Part shown: in pieces, positions 25,407 through 35,125 of the stretch | How positions within the stretch are numbered: the stretch's first letter is position 1 | How the letters are laid out: the number at the start of each line of letters is the position of its first letter | The notes under the pieces: generated by a model | The model's input: the letters and a program-made list of their open reading frames with translations, nothing else | Database searches by the model: none | Told to the model about the DNA's origin: nothing | Program-made: the position numbers and the translations under genes | Source of the DNA: Palsa-504 sp963835775 | GTDB lineage: Bacteria > Actinomycetota > Actinomycetes > Streptosporangiales > Streptosporangiaceae | Reading direction: 5' to 3' | Assembly (NCBI GenBank): GCA_963835775.1 | Contig: CAWIHB010000004.1 | Location: forward strand, 62,001-126,000 | DNA length: 64,000 nt

Positions 25407-25690
25407 AGCTGGCGGTGTTCCGCGTGCTGCAGGAGGCGCTGACGAACGTCCTGCGGCACGCTCCCGGAGCCGCCGCCGATGTCAGTGTCCGCACGGCCGG
25501 GGCGTGGGTCGAGCTGGTGGTCACCAACAGCGCCGGGGACCAGCCGTCGACCTGGGCCGCGGGTGACTCTCAGGGCCAGCGCGGCATGCGCCAGCGGGTC
25601 GAAGAGCACGGAGGCCGCCTGGAATACGGACACCGGCCCGACGGCGGCTTTGAGGTCCGGGCCTGGTTCCCGGTGCCGGAGAGCCCATGA
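25403..25690 (+). pseudogene. Sensor histidine kinase, ATPase domain only
   Basis: About 95 codons covering the C-terminal HATPase_c domain of a NarX/DesK-type kinase: N-box LQEALTNVLRHAP, G-box equivalent GQRGMRQRVEEHGG, and end FEVRAWFPV. The dimerisation/phospho-acceptor His and the sensor are absent because the sequence begins abruptly at the junction near 25403. It overlaps the response regulator start by 4 bp (ATGA), so the original operon order is preserved. Confidence 0.85.
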
Positions 25691-26364
25691 TCAAGATCAC
25701 GATCGCCGATGACCAGGAGCTGGTCCGCAGCGGCATCCGGATGATCCTGGAAGGCGAACCCGACATGGAGGTGGCCGGTGGGGCCGCTGACGGCCAGCAG
25801 GCGTTCGAGCTGGTCCAGCAGGTACCGGTGGACGTGCTCCTGATGGATGTCCGGATGCCCGGCGAGGACGGCATCTCGGCCACCCGGCGGATCCTGGCCC
25901 AGCCGGCGCCGCCCCGGGTGCTCATGCTCACCACCTTCGATCTCGACGAATACGTCTACGATTCACTGCGCGCGGGCGCGAGCGGATTCCTGCTCAAAGA
26001 CATGCCCGGGGAAGACATCGTGACCGCCGTCCGCCAGGCCGCCAGGGGATCCGACTCACTGCTGGCCCCTGCTGTTACCCGCCGCCTCATCCAGCGGTTC
26101 GCCGGCAGCCGCCCGGTGATGCCCTCGTCCGCATCCCAGTTGAGCACGTTGACCCGTCGTGAGATGGATGTCTTGCGGGACGTGGCGCGCGGAATGTCCA
26201 ACGCGGAAATAGCCGCCCACCTGTTCATCGCCGAGACGACCGTCAAGACACACATCGCCCGCCTGCTGATGAAGCTCAGCTTGCGGGACCGGGTGCAGAT
26301 TGTCGTCTTCGCATACGAGTCTGGGCTGGTCTCGACTGCCGCACCAGATAACGCAAAAACATGA
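25687..26364 (+). CDS. NarL/FixJ-type response regulator
   Basis: A 225-aa protein. The receiver domain (1-120) has the acidic pair DD near residue 8, phospho-acceptor D54 in LLMDVRMPG, T/S near LTTF, and K in LLKDMP. The LuxR-type HTH is at about 150-215 (LTRREMDVLRDVARGMSNAEIA, then TVKTHIARLLMKL). It is intact, but its kinase partner is truncated, so phosphorylation would depend on another kinase or small phosphodonors. Targets unknown. Confidence 0.93.
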   Translation: MIKITIADDQELVRSGIRMILEGEPDMEVAGGAADGQQAFELVQQVPVDVLLMDVRMPGEDGISATRRILAQPAPPRVLMLTTFDLDEYVYDSLRAGASGFLLKDMPGEDIVTAVRQAARGSDSLLAPAVTRRLIQRFAGSRPVMPSSASQLSTLTRREMDVLRDVARGMSNAEIAAHLFIAETTVKTHIARLLMKLSLRDRVQIVVFAYESGLVSTAAPDNAKT

Positions 26365-26640
26365 CCGCGGGCACGTCCCGAACTGGATGATCTGGGCCGT
26401 GCCAAGCCAGCGGCCAGCCCCGCCAGACCCCCGCCCAGAGTCGGCAGGGAGGTAATTGCTCGTGTGGTTTCGGCATATTATTGGTGCTCGTCACTGACTG
26501 TCACCGCAGGCGCTCCGGCGTGGGAGTCAGCGGGCTGGGTTTGTTCTGCTGCATGCTCGCAAGCCGTAGGGATAAGCCGGTGTTCCTGGATGTGGCGAGC
26601 GGCCTGGCGCCACGGCATCCCAGCGCCGGTGGGTAGTTAT

Positions 26641-26731
26641 GTTGGCTATGGCCAACTTCGACACGCTGCCGTGCAATGTTGGGTTGAGGCAACTTTTCTA
26701 TTCTTGGACTACGATGTTGGCGTGAGCCGAC
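26641..26731 (+). promoter_or_regulatory. Three evenly spaced operators upstream of hipBA
   Basis: Copies of the 16-bp dyad GTTGGC-N4-GCCAAC lie at 26641-26656 (perfect), 26678-26693 (GTTGGG/GGCAAC) and 26716-26731 (GTTGGC/GCCGAC). Their starts are 37 and 38 bp apart. The third overlaps the GTG start codon of hipB. This is the pattern of cooperative autorepression by a HipB-type dimer. Confidence 0.8.
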
Positions 26732-27006
26732 ATGAGGATCCGAAGTCGTGGTTCTGGCTGCGCGGCGTGGACGGCGCGGCCAGGGCGCTGGCCGCTGTGC
26801 GCCATCAGGCGGGGCTGACCCAGGCGCAGATCGCCAGGCAGCTGAAGATGGACCGGACTACCGTCCTGAACATGGAGGCAGGCAGGAACCCGGCGGTCAA
26901 CCGCTTCATTGGCCTATTCAACTGGATGGGATACGACCTGATAGCGGTGCCGCGGGGGGCGCGGGTGATCGTGGACACCCGCGCAGACGCGGACGCGGTC
27001 CGATGA
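26722..27006 (+). CDS. hipB: HipB-like antitoxin, Xre-type HTH
   Basis: A 94-aa protein. The HTH (VRHQAGLTQAQIARQLKMDRT, then TVLNMEAGR) binds DNA, and the end forms a short beta strand (YDLIAVPRGARVIV), as in HipB. The long upstream extension to 26464 is non-coding because it contains the operators. The start is GTG 26722, within operator 3, so bound repressor would also mask the translation start region. It overlaps hipA by 4 bp (ATGA). Confidence 0.88.
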   Translation: MSRHEDPKSWFWLRGVDGAARALAAVRHQAGLTQAQIARQLKMDRTTVLNMEAGRNPAVNRFIGLFNWMGYDLIAVPRGARVIVDTRADADAVR

Positions 27007-28259
27007 GCACCGGCAATCCCGTTTCCGGAGCCCTCGACGTCTGGCTGGGCGACCGCGTCGTGGCAGAGCTGACAATGAGCCGTCGGCAGCTCCCTCAGCT
27101 CCGTTACCGCCAGGACTACGTGGCAGAGCGAGGCGAGGGTGCGCTCGGGCTGACGGTGCCATTGCCGGTCAGCGGCCGCCAGTACTGGGGCGAGCTTGTC
27201 GATTACTGGATAGAGAGCCTGCTCCCGGAAGGCGAAACCAGGACGGTTCTCGAGCAGTACTTCCGGGTCCGGCGTGGTGACGGGTTCGCGCTGCTGACGG
27301 CCATCGGGCGCGACTGCGCTGGCGCGGTCGCGGTCGCGCCAGCGGGAGAGCCGGTGGCCGCAGCCGCCGGCGAGCTCAGGCCACTCACGCCCGATGAAGT
27401 GGGCCAGGCGGTCGCGGCGCTGCGCCAGCACCCGCTGGGGGCAGATGAGGACGTTCGGGTCTCGCTCGGCGGGCTGCAGTCGAAACTGCTCCTGGTACAA
27501 GCTGACGGCGGGTGGGCACGTCCGGTCGGCGGGATGCCGAGCACGCACATCCTCAAGCCCGACCCACCGGAATTCCCGGGCCTCGTGGCGAGCGAGGCGT
27601 TCGCGCTGCGAGCGGCGGCGCTGGCTGGCCTGGACGCCGCCGAGGCACGGCTGGACATCTTTGGCGGCAGGACCGTTCTCGTCGTCACCCGGTTCGACCG
27701 TTCCCTCAAGGACGGCAAGCTGGCCCGGCTGCATCAGGAAGACGGCTGCCAGGCTCTGGGCATCGCCCCGTCTGGCCCTGCCAAGTACCAGGCGGCCGAG
27801 GACGCTGCGTACTGCCGGCGCCTTGCGGAGCTGCTGGTCACGCACGCCGGTGACCGGGCGGACCAGCTGCGCAGGCTCGGCGCGACGATCACCTTCACGG
27901 TTGCCATCGGCAACACCGACGCGCACCTGCGCAACCACGCCTTCCTGCACCAGGCGGGTACGCTCGCACTATCGCCCGTCTACGACGCCGCACCGGCCGC
28001 CGAGTTCGCGGGCACCCGCCACCTGGCGCTGTGGATCGGCGGCCAGTCACTGCTCGCCGTGATCACGCGCCGCCACCTGCTGCGCGAGCTGGCCAGCTGG
28101 GGCATGGCATCCGATGATGCAGCCGACGTCATCGACTCCACGCTCGGCAGCCTCGCCGGCGCCTACGACCAGGCAGCACGGCTGACACCCGAAGTGTCAC
28201 CGGCCATCGTCGCGGCATGCCGGGCACGAACTGAGCGACTGCGCCGCACCCGCGCCTGA
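27003..28259 (+). CDS. hipA: HipA-type serine/threonine kinase toxin
   Basis: A 418-aa protein with an N-terminal barrel-like subdomain followed by the HipA kinase fold. Visible motifs: Gly-rich ATP-clamp loop SLGGLQSK (154-161) that is autophosphorylated in HipA, ATP-binding Lys in THILKP (K185), catalytic loop GNTDAHLRNH (303-312, D306) and metal-binding Asp in YDAAP (D328). HipA of E. coli inactivates glutamyl-tRNA synthetase and triggers persistence. The target here is not known. All key residues are present. Confidence 0.92.
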   Translation: MSTGNPVSGALDVWLGDRVVAELTMSRRQLPQLRYRQDYVAERGEGALGLTVPLPVSGRQYWGELVDYWIESLLPEGETRTVLEQYFRVRRGDGFALLTAIGRDCAGAVAVAPAGEPVAAAAGELRPLTPDEVGQAVAALRQHPLGADEDVRVSLGGLQSKLLLVQADGGWARPVGGMPSTHILKPDPPEFPGLVASEAFALRAAALAGLDAAEARLDIFGGRTVLVVTRFDRSLKDGKLARLHQEDGCQALGIAPSGPAKYQAAEDAAYCRRLAELLVTHAGDRADQLRRLGATITFTVAIGNTDAHLRNHAFLHQAGTLALSPVYDAAPAAEFAGTRHLALWIGGQSLLAVITRRHLLRELASWGMASDDAADVIDSTLGSLAGAYDQAARLTPEVSPAIVAACRARTERLRRTRA

Positions 28260-28579
28260 CCACGCGGCGGGCTAGGAAGACCCCGTACAGCAGGATCAGT
28301 TCCAGCGCCACTGCCAGGATGCGCAGGTGCCAGCCGGCGACACATCGAGCCCGAGCGCCTCGTGCAAGCAGTGGCAGAATGCGGCAATCGGTGCGGCGAC
28401 CGCAATCCCATTGATCTCTCCCGTGAGCGCGGATCCGGCGATCTCGCCGGTGGTTCGGCTGGCGCGATGCATGGCAAATAGCGATGTGGCGCCCTGGCTG
28501 GCCGCGCGACGGGCTCCCCGCTCGGGTGTACAGAGCATCTACCCTGGAACGGCCAGCGGTGCACGCAAGGGAGATCCTC

Positions 28580-28987
28580 ATGCCAGACGATGCCAGCGCC
28601 AGCCAACAGCCGGCCGCCCTGACCGAACGAGTCAGGTTCGCCTTGGAGTCCGGCGATCTGGATGCCATCAGGGATCTGCTCGGCCCCCGCGCCCGCTGGG
28701 GCCCGCCGGAGGGCCCCAGCGACGCCGACTGCCACAACCGCGACCAGGTCATCGCGTGGTGGGCCAGCGCGCGAGCCGCCGGTGCACGAGCGGTGGTCAC
28801 AGAGGTGACCGCCGGCGCCGGGACACTTCTGGTGGGGCTGGAACTCACCGGCACGCCGGCCGCTCGCGAGGCGGGCGGAGCGGCCGGGCGCTGGCAGGTC
28901 CTGACCGTGCGGGACGACCGGATCGCCGACATCCGCGGCTTCGACGACCGGAAGGCAGCCGCGGCCCGGGCCGGTGTGCCGGCCTGA
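28580..28987 (+). CDS. SnoaL-like/NTF2-fold protein
   Basis: A 135-aa protein of the SnoaL-like (NTF2) fold: an N-terminal helix pair (LTERVRFALESGDLDAIRDLL), then RARWGPPEGP and a beta sheet ending RWQVLTVRDDRIADIRGFDD. ATG 28580 is chosen because an AGGGAG ribosome site lies 7 nt upstream. The longer frame from 28484 has none. Such proteins are cyclases, isomerases or binding proteins and the function is not assignable. The 320-bp gap before it holds no gene. Confidence 0.8.
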   Translation: MPDDASASQQPAALTERVRFALESGDLDAIRDLLGPRARWGPPEGPSDADCHNRDQVIAWWASARAAGARAVVTEVTAGAGTLLVGLELTGTPAAREAGGAAGRWQVLTVRDDRIADIRGFDDRKAAAARAGVPA

Positions 28988-29735
28988 GCGTCAGCGCGGC
29001 GCCCGGCTCAGGCTGATGACCAAGCCTGGTGCATCATCACCGGGCCGCCTGCTATCTCTCACCACGGCCCGCATCCGCCTGGCCTCCAACCGGCCAAGCC
29101 AATGCCGATCCCCGGCCATGCCGTCGTCACCGGATGTGACACAGAGAACGTTCGAGAACCGCCTGATGCACACCAGCCGCCGCTCGGCGCCAGCAAGCGG
29201 TGGCAGAAATGGTAATTCTGCGCGTCGGCGCATGGCCGGAGGGATCTGCGCTGCTCGATCTGCCGGGCGCTGGGGAGCCCGGCCGCCGTCGGGGACAATG
29301 TTGGCGCTGGTGATCTGGACGCCTCTGGTGGGGCCAACGGGTCAGCATCGGGTACCTCGGTGTACAAGAATCGGCAGGTCAGAGTCGGTTACGGCCGTAT
29401 GCGCACACCCTCAGGGCTGGTGGTTCCCGAAACGCTGCCGCCCGCCAGGTCACCCGAAGCGGATGAGGTGATGGCGCGCGCCCGCTGCCAGCATGGAGCC
29501 GTGGTCGTCTCACTGCCGGTGTCTGGCCTACCGCCCGTCCCGTCACCACCGTCGCCGGCTCAAGCCCCCGGGGCAGCCTCCAGGAAGGAGCTGAGGCCCC
29601 GGCACCGACCAGAACGGCGCGGGCTGCGCGTTAACGGCGCGCACGCTGAAGGGATCACGACCGCTGGGAACAGCTCATCACTTACGACCTCGCGTGGGCG
29701 GTTCGCCCGGTATGAGGCTGACCAGGGAGAAACAG
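28988..29735. other. 750-bp interval without a supported gene
   Basis: Open frames in both directions lack codon bias and family resemblance. GGGAGAAACAG just before 29736 is the ribosome site of the sulfatase remnant. Confidence 0.45.
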
Positions 29736-30706
29736 ATGTCTTCACCCATCGCTGCTGATTTGAGCGACCGCGCTGACTTCGCCAGTTCCGATCGCGGCTT
29801 TATCGGCACGCTGGAGCCGATGGTGATCAAGGCTGCGGACGGGCGCGTGATCTGGGACATGGATTCCTGGGGATTCCTCGACGGCGCCTGCGCCCGGACA
29901 CCGTTAATCCCAGCCTGTGGCGGGAGGCACAGCTGACGGCCAAGCACGGCCTGTATGAGGTGACCGACGGGATCTACCAGGTCCGCGGCTTCGAGATGTC
30001 CAACATGACACTGGTGGAAAGCGACCACGGCGTCATCGTCATCGACCCGCTGATCTCCCAGGAGGTCGCAGCCGCGGCAATCGCCCTGTACCGGCGGCAC
30101 CGGGGCGACCGCGCCGTCACGGCCGTCATCTACACCCACGCCCACCTGGACCACTTCGGCGGAGTCCTGGGCGTGGTCGACGCCGATACCAAGGTCCCGA
30201 TCCTCGCGTCCGAGCATTTCCTCGAGCACGCGGTGTCGGAGAACGTCTACGCCGGGACGGCGATGCTGCGCCGCAGCTACTACTACGCCGCCATCGGCCT
30301 GCCCAAAAGCCCGACCGGCACCCTGGAGATCGGCCTGGGGGCGGGCGGGTCGACTGGCGCAGTGGGCCTGATCGCGCCGACCGTCGACATCACCCGCACC
30401 GGCCAGCACGAGGTCCTCGACGGGGTGCGCGTCGTCTTCCAGCTGACCCCGGCCACTGAGTGCCCGGCGGAGATGAACTTCTACTTCCCTGACAAGCGGG
30501 CCCTGTGCATGGCCGAGAACGCCACCCACAACATGCACAACCTGCTGACTCTGCGGGGCGCGCAAGTCCGTGACCCGCGGATCTGGTCGCGGTACCTGGC
30601 CGAGGCGATCGAGCCGTTCGCCGGGCAGTCCGATGTGGCATTCGCCTCGCACCACTGGCCCGCCTGGGGCACCAGCGACATCGTCGCCTTCCTGACCCAG
30701 CAGCCG
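29736..30706 (+). pseudogene. Alkyl sulfatase (SdsA1/BDS1-type metallo-beta-lactamase), frameshifted and truncated
   Basis: The N-terminal half of a linear alkylsulfatase. GFIGTLEPMVIKAADGRVIW and SWGFLDG are followed near 29890 by a one-base shift. The downstream frame continues T-V-N-P-S-L-W, then YQVRGFEMSNMTLVESDHGV, the zinc motif THAHLDHFGG, ENATHNMHNLLTLRGAQVRD and ASHHWPAWGTSDIVAFL. It then leaves the family at about 30706. The remaining alkylsulfatase dimerisation and SCP2-like domains (about 300 aa) are missing. Confidence 0.85.
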
Positions 30707-31092
30707 GTTACATCTGGTGCATCACCGGCGGTCCCGGTGAGCGGCGCCCGGCCGGCACCGCATCTGCGAGGGACGCTCCCGGGCCCTGCATCTTCGGCGA
30801 CGTCACGCGCCTGACCTGGCAACCAGCCGCTCCCGTTGCACCTGACGCATCCCCGCGCCCCGGAGACGGACGTTCCCGCAGCCGCCAGTTCGCCTGTTGG
30901 CCACGCGGCACGCCGACGCGCCGACGTGCCGTGGGCGTGGTCGTCACGCATCGCAGCCGCCGCATGGCGCACGCTCCTGGCCTGGACCTGCTCTACGGGC
31001 GGGCAGGTCCGTACCGGTAACCACCAACCCGGGGAGCAGCCTCCAGGCGCCCGCTCAGGCTGAGGTATTCAGCGTGGTCGGAACATTGCTCT

Positions 31093-31251
31093 CTACCAGT
31101 TTGGATGCCGGGGTACCGCTGCGGGACGTGCAAGAGGCGGCGTCGCACGCGGATCCGCGGACCACGATCCGGTATGACCGGGGCCCGCGGCAGCCTGGAC
31201 CGGCATGCGACCTACATCGTGGCAGCCTACGTTGCGGGTGGCGCCCGGTAA
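31093..31251 (+). pseudogene. C-terminal scrap of a tyrosine recombinase
   Basis: It reads LDAGVPLRDVQEAASHADPR and TTIRYDRG, the last helices of a phage-type integrase including the catalytic Tyr context. After a one-base shift it continues GSLDRHATYIVAAYVAG to a TAA at 31251. The box II Arg and N-terminal domains are gone. The 30707-31092 flank shows nothing else. Confidence 0.8.
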
Positions 31252-31410
31252 TCCGCGAGGGCTGGGACTCTTCCGCCTGGCGGCTATGGCAGTCAAGCGG
31301 AAGGTCTCGGCCGTAATTGGTCACGGACCGCAGCCTCAACCTGAGCGCGAACCGTTATGATCGGCGGCCCGACCGTCGAATGATGGTTTCCGCTGCGTAC
31401 CGAATGGTCG

Positions 31411-31845
31411 TTATGGCGCCGGGTGGCCGGGGAGCCGGGCTAGGTCCTGGCGTACCGGCACGCCCGCCCGGCTGGCGGCGGCGCGGATGAAGGCGACCGC
31501 CGCGAACAGGGCGTACTGCCAGAAGTCGTCGGTCTGCCACCAGGCGACCTCATCGAGCAGGTCCGGCTCGGTCCCGCCATGGAGGGCTGCCGCGGCCAGC
31601 ACTGCGTACTGGAACTTCTTGTTCTCCCGCCCACGGAAGGTGCACTCGCGCAGGAACCGCTCGCGTAGTTCCTCCAGCGGCAGCGGGTCGGCTTGGCTGG
31701 CTTCGCACCAGTTCAGCGCGTCCGCGGCGACGTGGAGGAACACCTCGCCGGGAAAGGTGTTGTCTGGCTGGTGCAGGGGCGCGAGCTCGCTCACCAGCTC
31801 GAAAATGTCAGCGTCGCGGGCAAGGCCGTCAAGCAGGACGCGGCG
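31411..31845 (-). pseudogene. C-terminal portion of a conserved hypothetical protein
   Basis: About 145 codons with helix-rich sequence (ARDADIFELVSELAPLHQPD; TFPGEVFLHVAADALNWCE; FWQYALFAAVAFIRAAA). They look like an intact C-terminal domain of a soluble actinomycete protein of unknown function. There is no start. At about 31848 the sequence switches to the truncated integrase in another frame, so this is one side of a deletion junction. Confidence 0.6.
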
Positions 31846-31848
31846 GGC

Positions 31849-32753
31849 GACCGCGGGCGGAACGGGCGGCGCAGCGTCCACCACAACGGCTGCCGGGAAC
31901 CTGCAGGGAGCAGGCCGTCGGTCTCCACCTGATACAGCCGCAGCCACACGAACGCGTCCGCCGATGCGGGCAGCTGCTGAAGCTCGCACGTGCCCTTGCG
32001 CACCACCGTGATCACCTGCCGGCCCGCGTCCACCCCGTCGCGCCCGACCGACAGCAACTCCGAGGCCCGTGCCCCGGAAGAGACGTAGAACGCCACCAGA
32101 GCACGATCCCGGTGCGACGGCAGCCGGGCGAAGATCTCGTTGAACTCCTCGTCCGGGATACTGCACGGGACCCGCGACGGCACCCGCGGCCGGTACAGTC
32201 CGGCCCGCTCGTTGCGGCGCGGTTCCATCGGATTGTGATGCGCGTGCGCACGACCGCCGCGGCGGGACCGGTCCAGCGGGAAAGGATTGACCGCCGGCCC
32301 GGTCCCCGCATCAAGATGAAAGGCGTAGAAAGCACGCAGCACCGTCTCCGAATGCGCCCGCACCGACGGCACATAAGGCACAGGGCCAGCGCCGCCCGCA
32401 ACAGCCGTCGCTGCTGCCCGGGCCGGCCCTGCCGAGCGCGGACGCGTCGGCTTCCCGGAAACCTGCAGCCACCGGCAGAAATCCCGGGCCTCGATCCGGC
32501 TCGCCTGATCCCACGCGACACCGGCCGCGTGAAGGAAGCGGTACCAGCGCAAGAGATCGTGGGCATACGAGCGGACCGTCGCCTCCGCCCGGCCCGCCGC
32601 CAGCAGATCACGGAAATAGGCCGTTACTGTCTCCGCTACCGCGCCGTCCGCATCGATCAGCCGGAACGGCTCATACCGATCCCCGGTGCTCACCAGCCTG
32701 CCCACCCGGGGCACCACCAGTGCCGCGAGGTCCCGTTCCGGCTCTCCGATCAT
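31849..32753 (-). pseudogene. Tyrosine recombinase/integrase lacking its C-terminal half
   Basis: It has an N-terminal SAM-like core-binding domain (TVTAYFRDLLAAGRAEATVR, then DLLRWYRFLHAAG) and the first part of the catalytic domain with the box I Arg in YVSSGARASELLSV. It breaks off after PLWWTLRRPFRP near 31850, before the H-x-x-R and Tyr motifs. The frame then runs into the neighbouring hypothetical in the wrong frame. The start is ATG 32753. It cannot be active. Confidence 0.85.
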
Positions 32754-32829
32754 GGCCAGTGACCGTATAGCCAGAAACCGCCATCAGCCCGTTTAACTGG
32801 GAAAACACTGACCGTTGTTCAGTCAACAG

Positions 32830-33012
32830 GGAGTTCCGCGACGCCGCACGCTCCAGCCGTTCCACCCGCCCGGCCAGCCCGGCGTTCGCCGCCTCCACCT
32901 CAGCCACCCGCGCCGCCAGCACCGCGTTCTGCGCCGCCAGCACCGCGATGAGCTGCCCCTGCGGCGCGATCAGCGCATCCCGGGCAGCATCCAGCGGCTT
33001 GGCGGGTCACAG
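32830..33012 (-). pseudogene. IS66-family transposase, N-terminal fragment
   Basis: The coiled-coil start of an IS66 TnpC is visible (LIAVLAAQNAVLAARVAEVE, then GLAGRVERLERAASRNS). It diverges where the zinc-binding and catalytic domains should follow. No TnpA/TnpB or inverted repeats are present nearby. Confidence 0.75.
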
Positions 33013-33122
33013 ACCATCATCATCCGGTCATCCCGTCAGTAATCAAGCCGGCGCGCTGGCCGGCCTGCCGGAAACCGCGCCGGCACGCCAGCCGGCCGTT
33101 ACGGCGCTCACCGGCGACAGGG

Positions 33123-33683
33123 CTAGCCGGTCGTGCCGTGGGACCAGGTCAGCAGTGTTTCCCGGCGTCCGCGCTGTTCCCGGATGACCGGCTCGGCGGC
33201 AGTAAGCGAGAAGCCGGCTGCCTCAGCCAGCGCGACGCCGGCCTGGTTGGCCGGATCGACGCGCAAGATGACACGGTTCATGGCCAGCGTGCCGCAGGCG
33301 TATCCGGTCATCATGGTCACCGCGCGGACGGCCAGCCGCTGGCGCCGGTAGCAGGCCCCGACGGCGTAGGCGAGTTCCGCGTCCTGACCTGCTTCCCCGG
33401 CGCGGTACAGCAGGACCTCGCCACGTGCCTGCTCCCCGCCGGCGGTGATCGCCAGGTGAAGGCCGCGCCCTTCGGCGCGGGCCTGGCGGGCCCGGGCGAG
33501 ATAGGCCCGGGCTGCCCGCAGATCGAACGGGGACGCCAGCGGCGTCCAGCGGGCAACCTCCGGATCGTCGAACAACGCGGTCATCACCGGCAGGTCGGCC
33601 TCGGTCCACTCGCGCAGGTACAGCCCAAGACCGCTCAGGGAAACGCGAGCGGGGAAACTGCCGCCCCGGATACCCGATGTCAT
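33123..33683 (-). CDS. RimJ/RimL-type GNAT acetyltransferase
   Basis: A 186-aa protein. GLYLREWTEADLPVMTALFD opens the RimJ-type domain, with ELAYAVGACYRRQRLAVRAV as the acetyl-CoA-binding region and MNRVILRVDPANQAGVALAEA as the late strand-helix typical of ribosomal-protein or antibiotic acetyltransferases. The usual Q/RxxGxG/A appears here as RRQRLA, a departure that may weaken CoA binding. Single gene. Confidence 0.88.
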   Translation of the reverse strand: MTSGIRGGSFPARVSLSGLGLYLREWTEADLPVMTALFDDPEVARWTPLASPFDLRAARAYLARARQARAEGRGLHLAITAGGEQARGEVLLYRAGEAGQDAELAYAVGACYRRQRLAVRAVTMMTGYACGTLAMNRVILRVDPANQAGVALAEAAGFSLTAAEPVIREQRGRRETLLTWSHGTTG

Positions 33684-33786
33684 AGGCCCACTATTACCGG
33701 ACCAGCCGGCCGCGGCGGGTGAACCGCCGCCACACCAGCCAAGATCACAGGATCGGCTGTATTACTACCTCAGGCCGGAAACCTGA

Positions 33787-34563
33787 ATGTTCACCCTCAA
33801 CCGGATCCTCGCGCTAGCCGGGACATCCTTCGGTGGCGGGGTCAGGGCGATGCTAGAGACGCAGGTGTACGAAAGGTTCGCGTCGCTTGGCCGCGGGCTG
33901 GAGGTGATTGTGCGGATGGTCTCTGCCGCCGACGGCAAGCAGATCGACATGCCACGATTCGGGTACCGGCTGGACGCGCTCAGCCATCGCGTCTATGAGC
34001 TCGACGTGCACATGCTGAACCTGCTGAGCGATCAGCGGGCTGGCAGGGCGGCCCGTCCGGTGCCAGCACCGGACGGCATAACCGGAAGCCGGGTACTCGC
34101 ACTAGGCGACTTGGGAGACGCCGTCCGTCACTTGCAGCGTGCCCTTCGGCGGGACGGCCAGCAAGTCGCTGTCGACGGGCAGTTCGGCCGCCAGACCTGG
34201 CTCGCTGTCCGGTCCGCGCAGCGAGCGCACGGCCTGAACGTCGACGGCATCGCGGGTCCGCAGACCCGGGCAGCTCTGCCCGCTGGCGGACCGATGCCTG
34301 TGCTGCGCGTGGGTTCCAGCGGACCCGTGGTCACCGCGCTCCAGGAGATCCTCACCCGAAATGCACCCGGCCGCTGGGAAACTACCCCGGAAGCGGTGAC
34401 AGGCGAGTTCGACCAGAGCACATCCGCAGCCGTCCTGGAATTCCAGGGCTGGAACGCTATCAACATCGACGGGCAGGTCGGCGACCAGACATGGACCGCG
34501 GCCGTCGGCGACGCCAGGGTCAGCCTGGAGGATACGGTCGGGCTCCAGCACGCCGCCGTCTAG
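33787..34563 (+). CDS. Protein with two peptidoglycan-binding-like (PG_binding_1) domains
   Basis: A 258-aa protein. The first ~95 residues are helical with no signal peptide. Two PG_binding_1 repeats follow: LGDLGDAVRHLQRALRRDGQ to VDGIAGPQTRAAL (about 104-160), and VGSSGPVVTALQEILTR to INIDGQVGDQTWTAAV (about 170-240). PG_binding_1 normally anchors secreted enzymes to the wall, so its presence without an export signal or catalytic domain is odd. Start ATG 33787. Confidence 0.8.
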   Translation: MFTLNRILALAGTSFGGGVRAMLETQVYERFASLGRGLEVIVRMVSAADGKQIDMPRFGYRLDALSHRVYELDVHMLNLLSDQRAGRAARPVPAPDGITGSRVLALGDLGDAVRHLQRALRRDGQQVAVDGQFGRQTWLAVRSAQRAHGLNVDGIAGPQTRAALPAGGPMPVLRVGSSGPVVTALQEILTRNAPGRWETTPEAVTGEFDQSTSAAVLEFQGWNAINIDGQVGDQTWTAAVGDARVSLEDTVGLQHAAV

Positions 34564-35125
34564 CCCAGCCGCGAACGGGGAGCATTTTGCATCGGCATCC
34601 CGTGCATGTGGACGCGTACCCACGGCGGATAGGGACGAACGCGAACCTGCCGATCTGTATTGTTCGGGTTCATGATCGGCTAGTGGCCGACTTCGTTCAT
34701 ACCTGGACATTCTTGGCGCGCCCGGTCCGCGAGAGGATTACTGCGCAGTGTGACGATCGCTGGTCACGGCCTTCGCGCGAGATCCGCCTGATTGTCCCTC
34801 GACACTCCTCGGCTGAGGCACGCAGATTGGGGCGTTCTGTTGCTCATCGAGAATGTCCGGGATCATTGGCCTGGCCGTTCGGGGCCGCTGCCCGGGCGCG
34901 GCCGGGGGGGTTCTGAGCCGAAGGCGAGGGGAACCTCACGTGAGGCGGATACGAGTCTTCGGCAGCAGGCATTTGCACAGCCCGGTGACGCCTGGGCGCG
35001 CACGTCGCCGGGGAACCCCTTGACGGTCACACTCCTGCGAGGGTCGCCGCCCACGAGCCTCTTCGCCCGCCTCGCTGTTCGCACCCCGTGTATGGGCGCT
35101 GCGCCTAGTAGCGGCAGCAGCCATA
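34564..35125. other. 560-bp interval without a supported gene
   Basis: No reading frame here shows family resemblance. 34640-34760 is locally AT-richer. No repeat or hairpin stands out. Confidence 0.45.
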
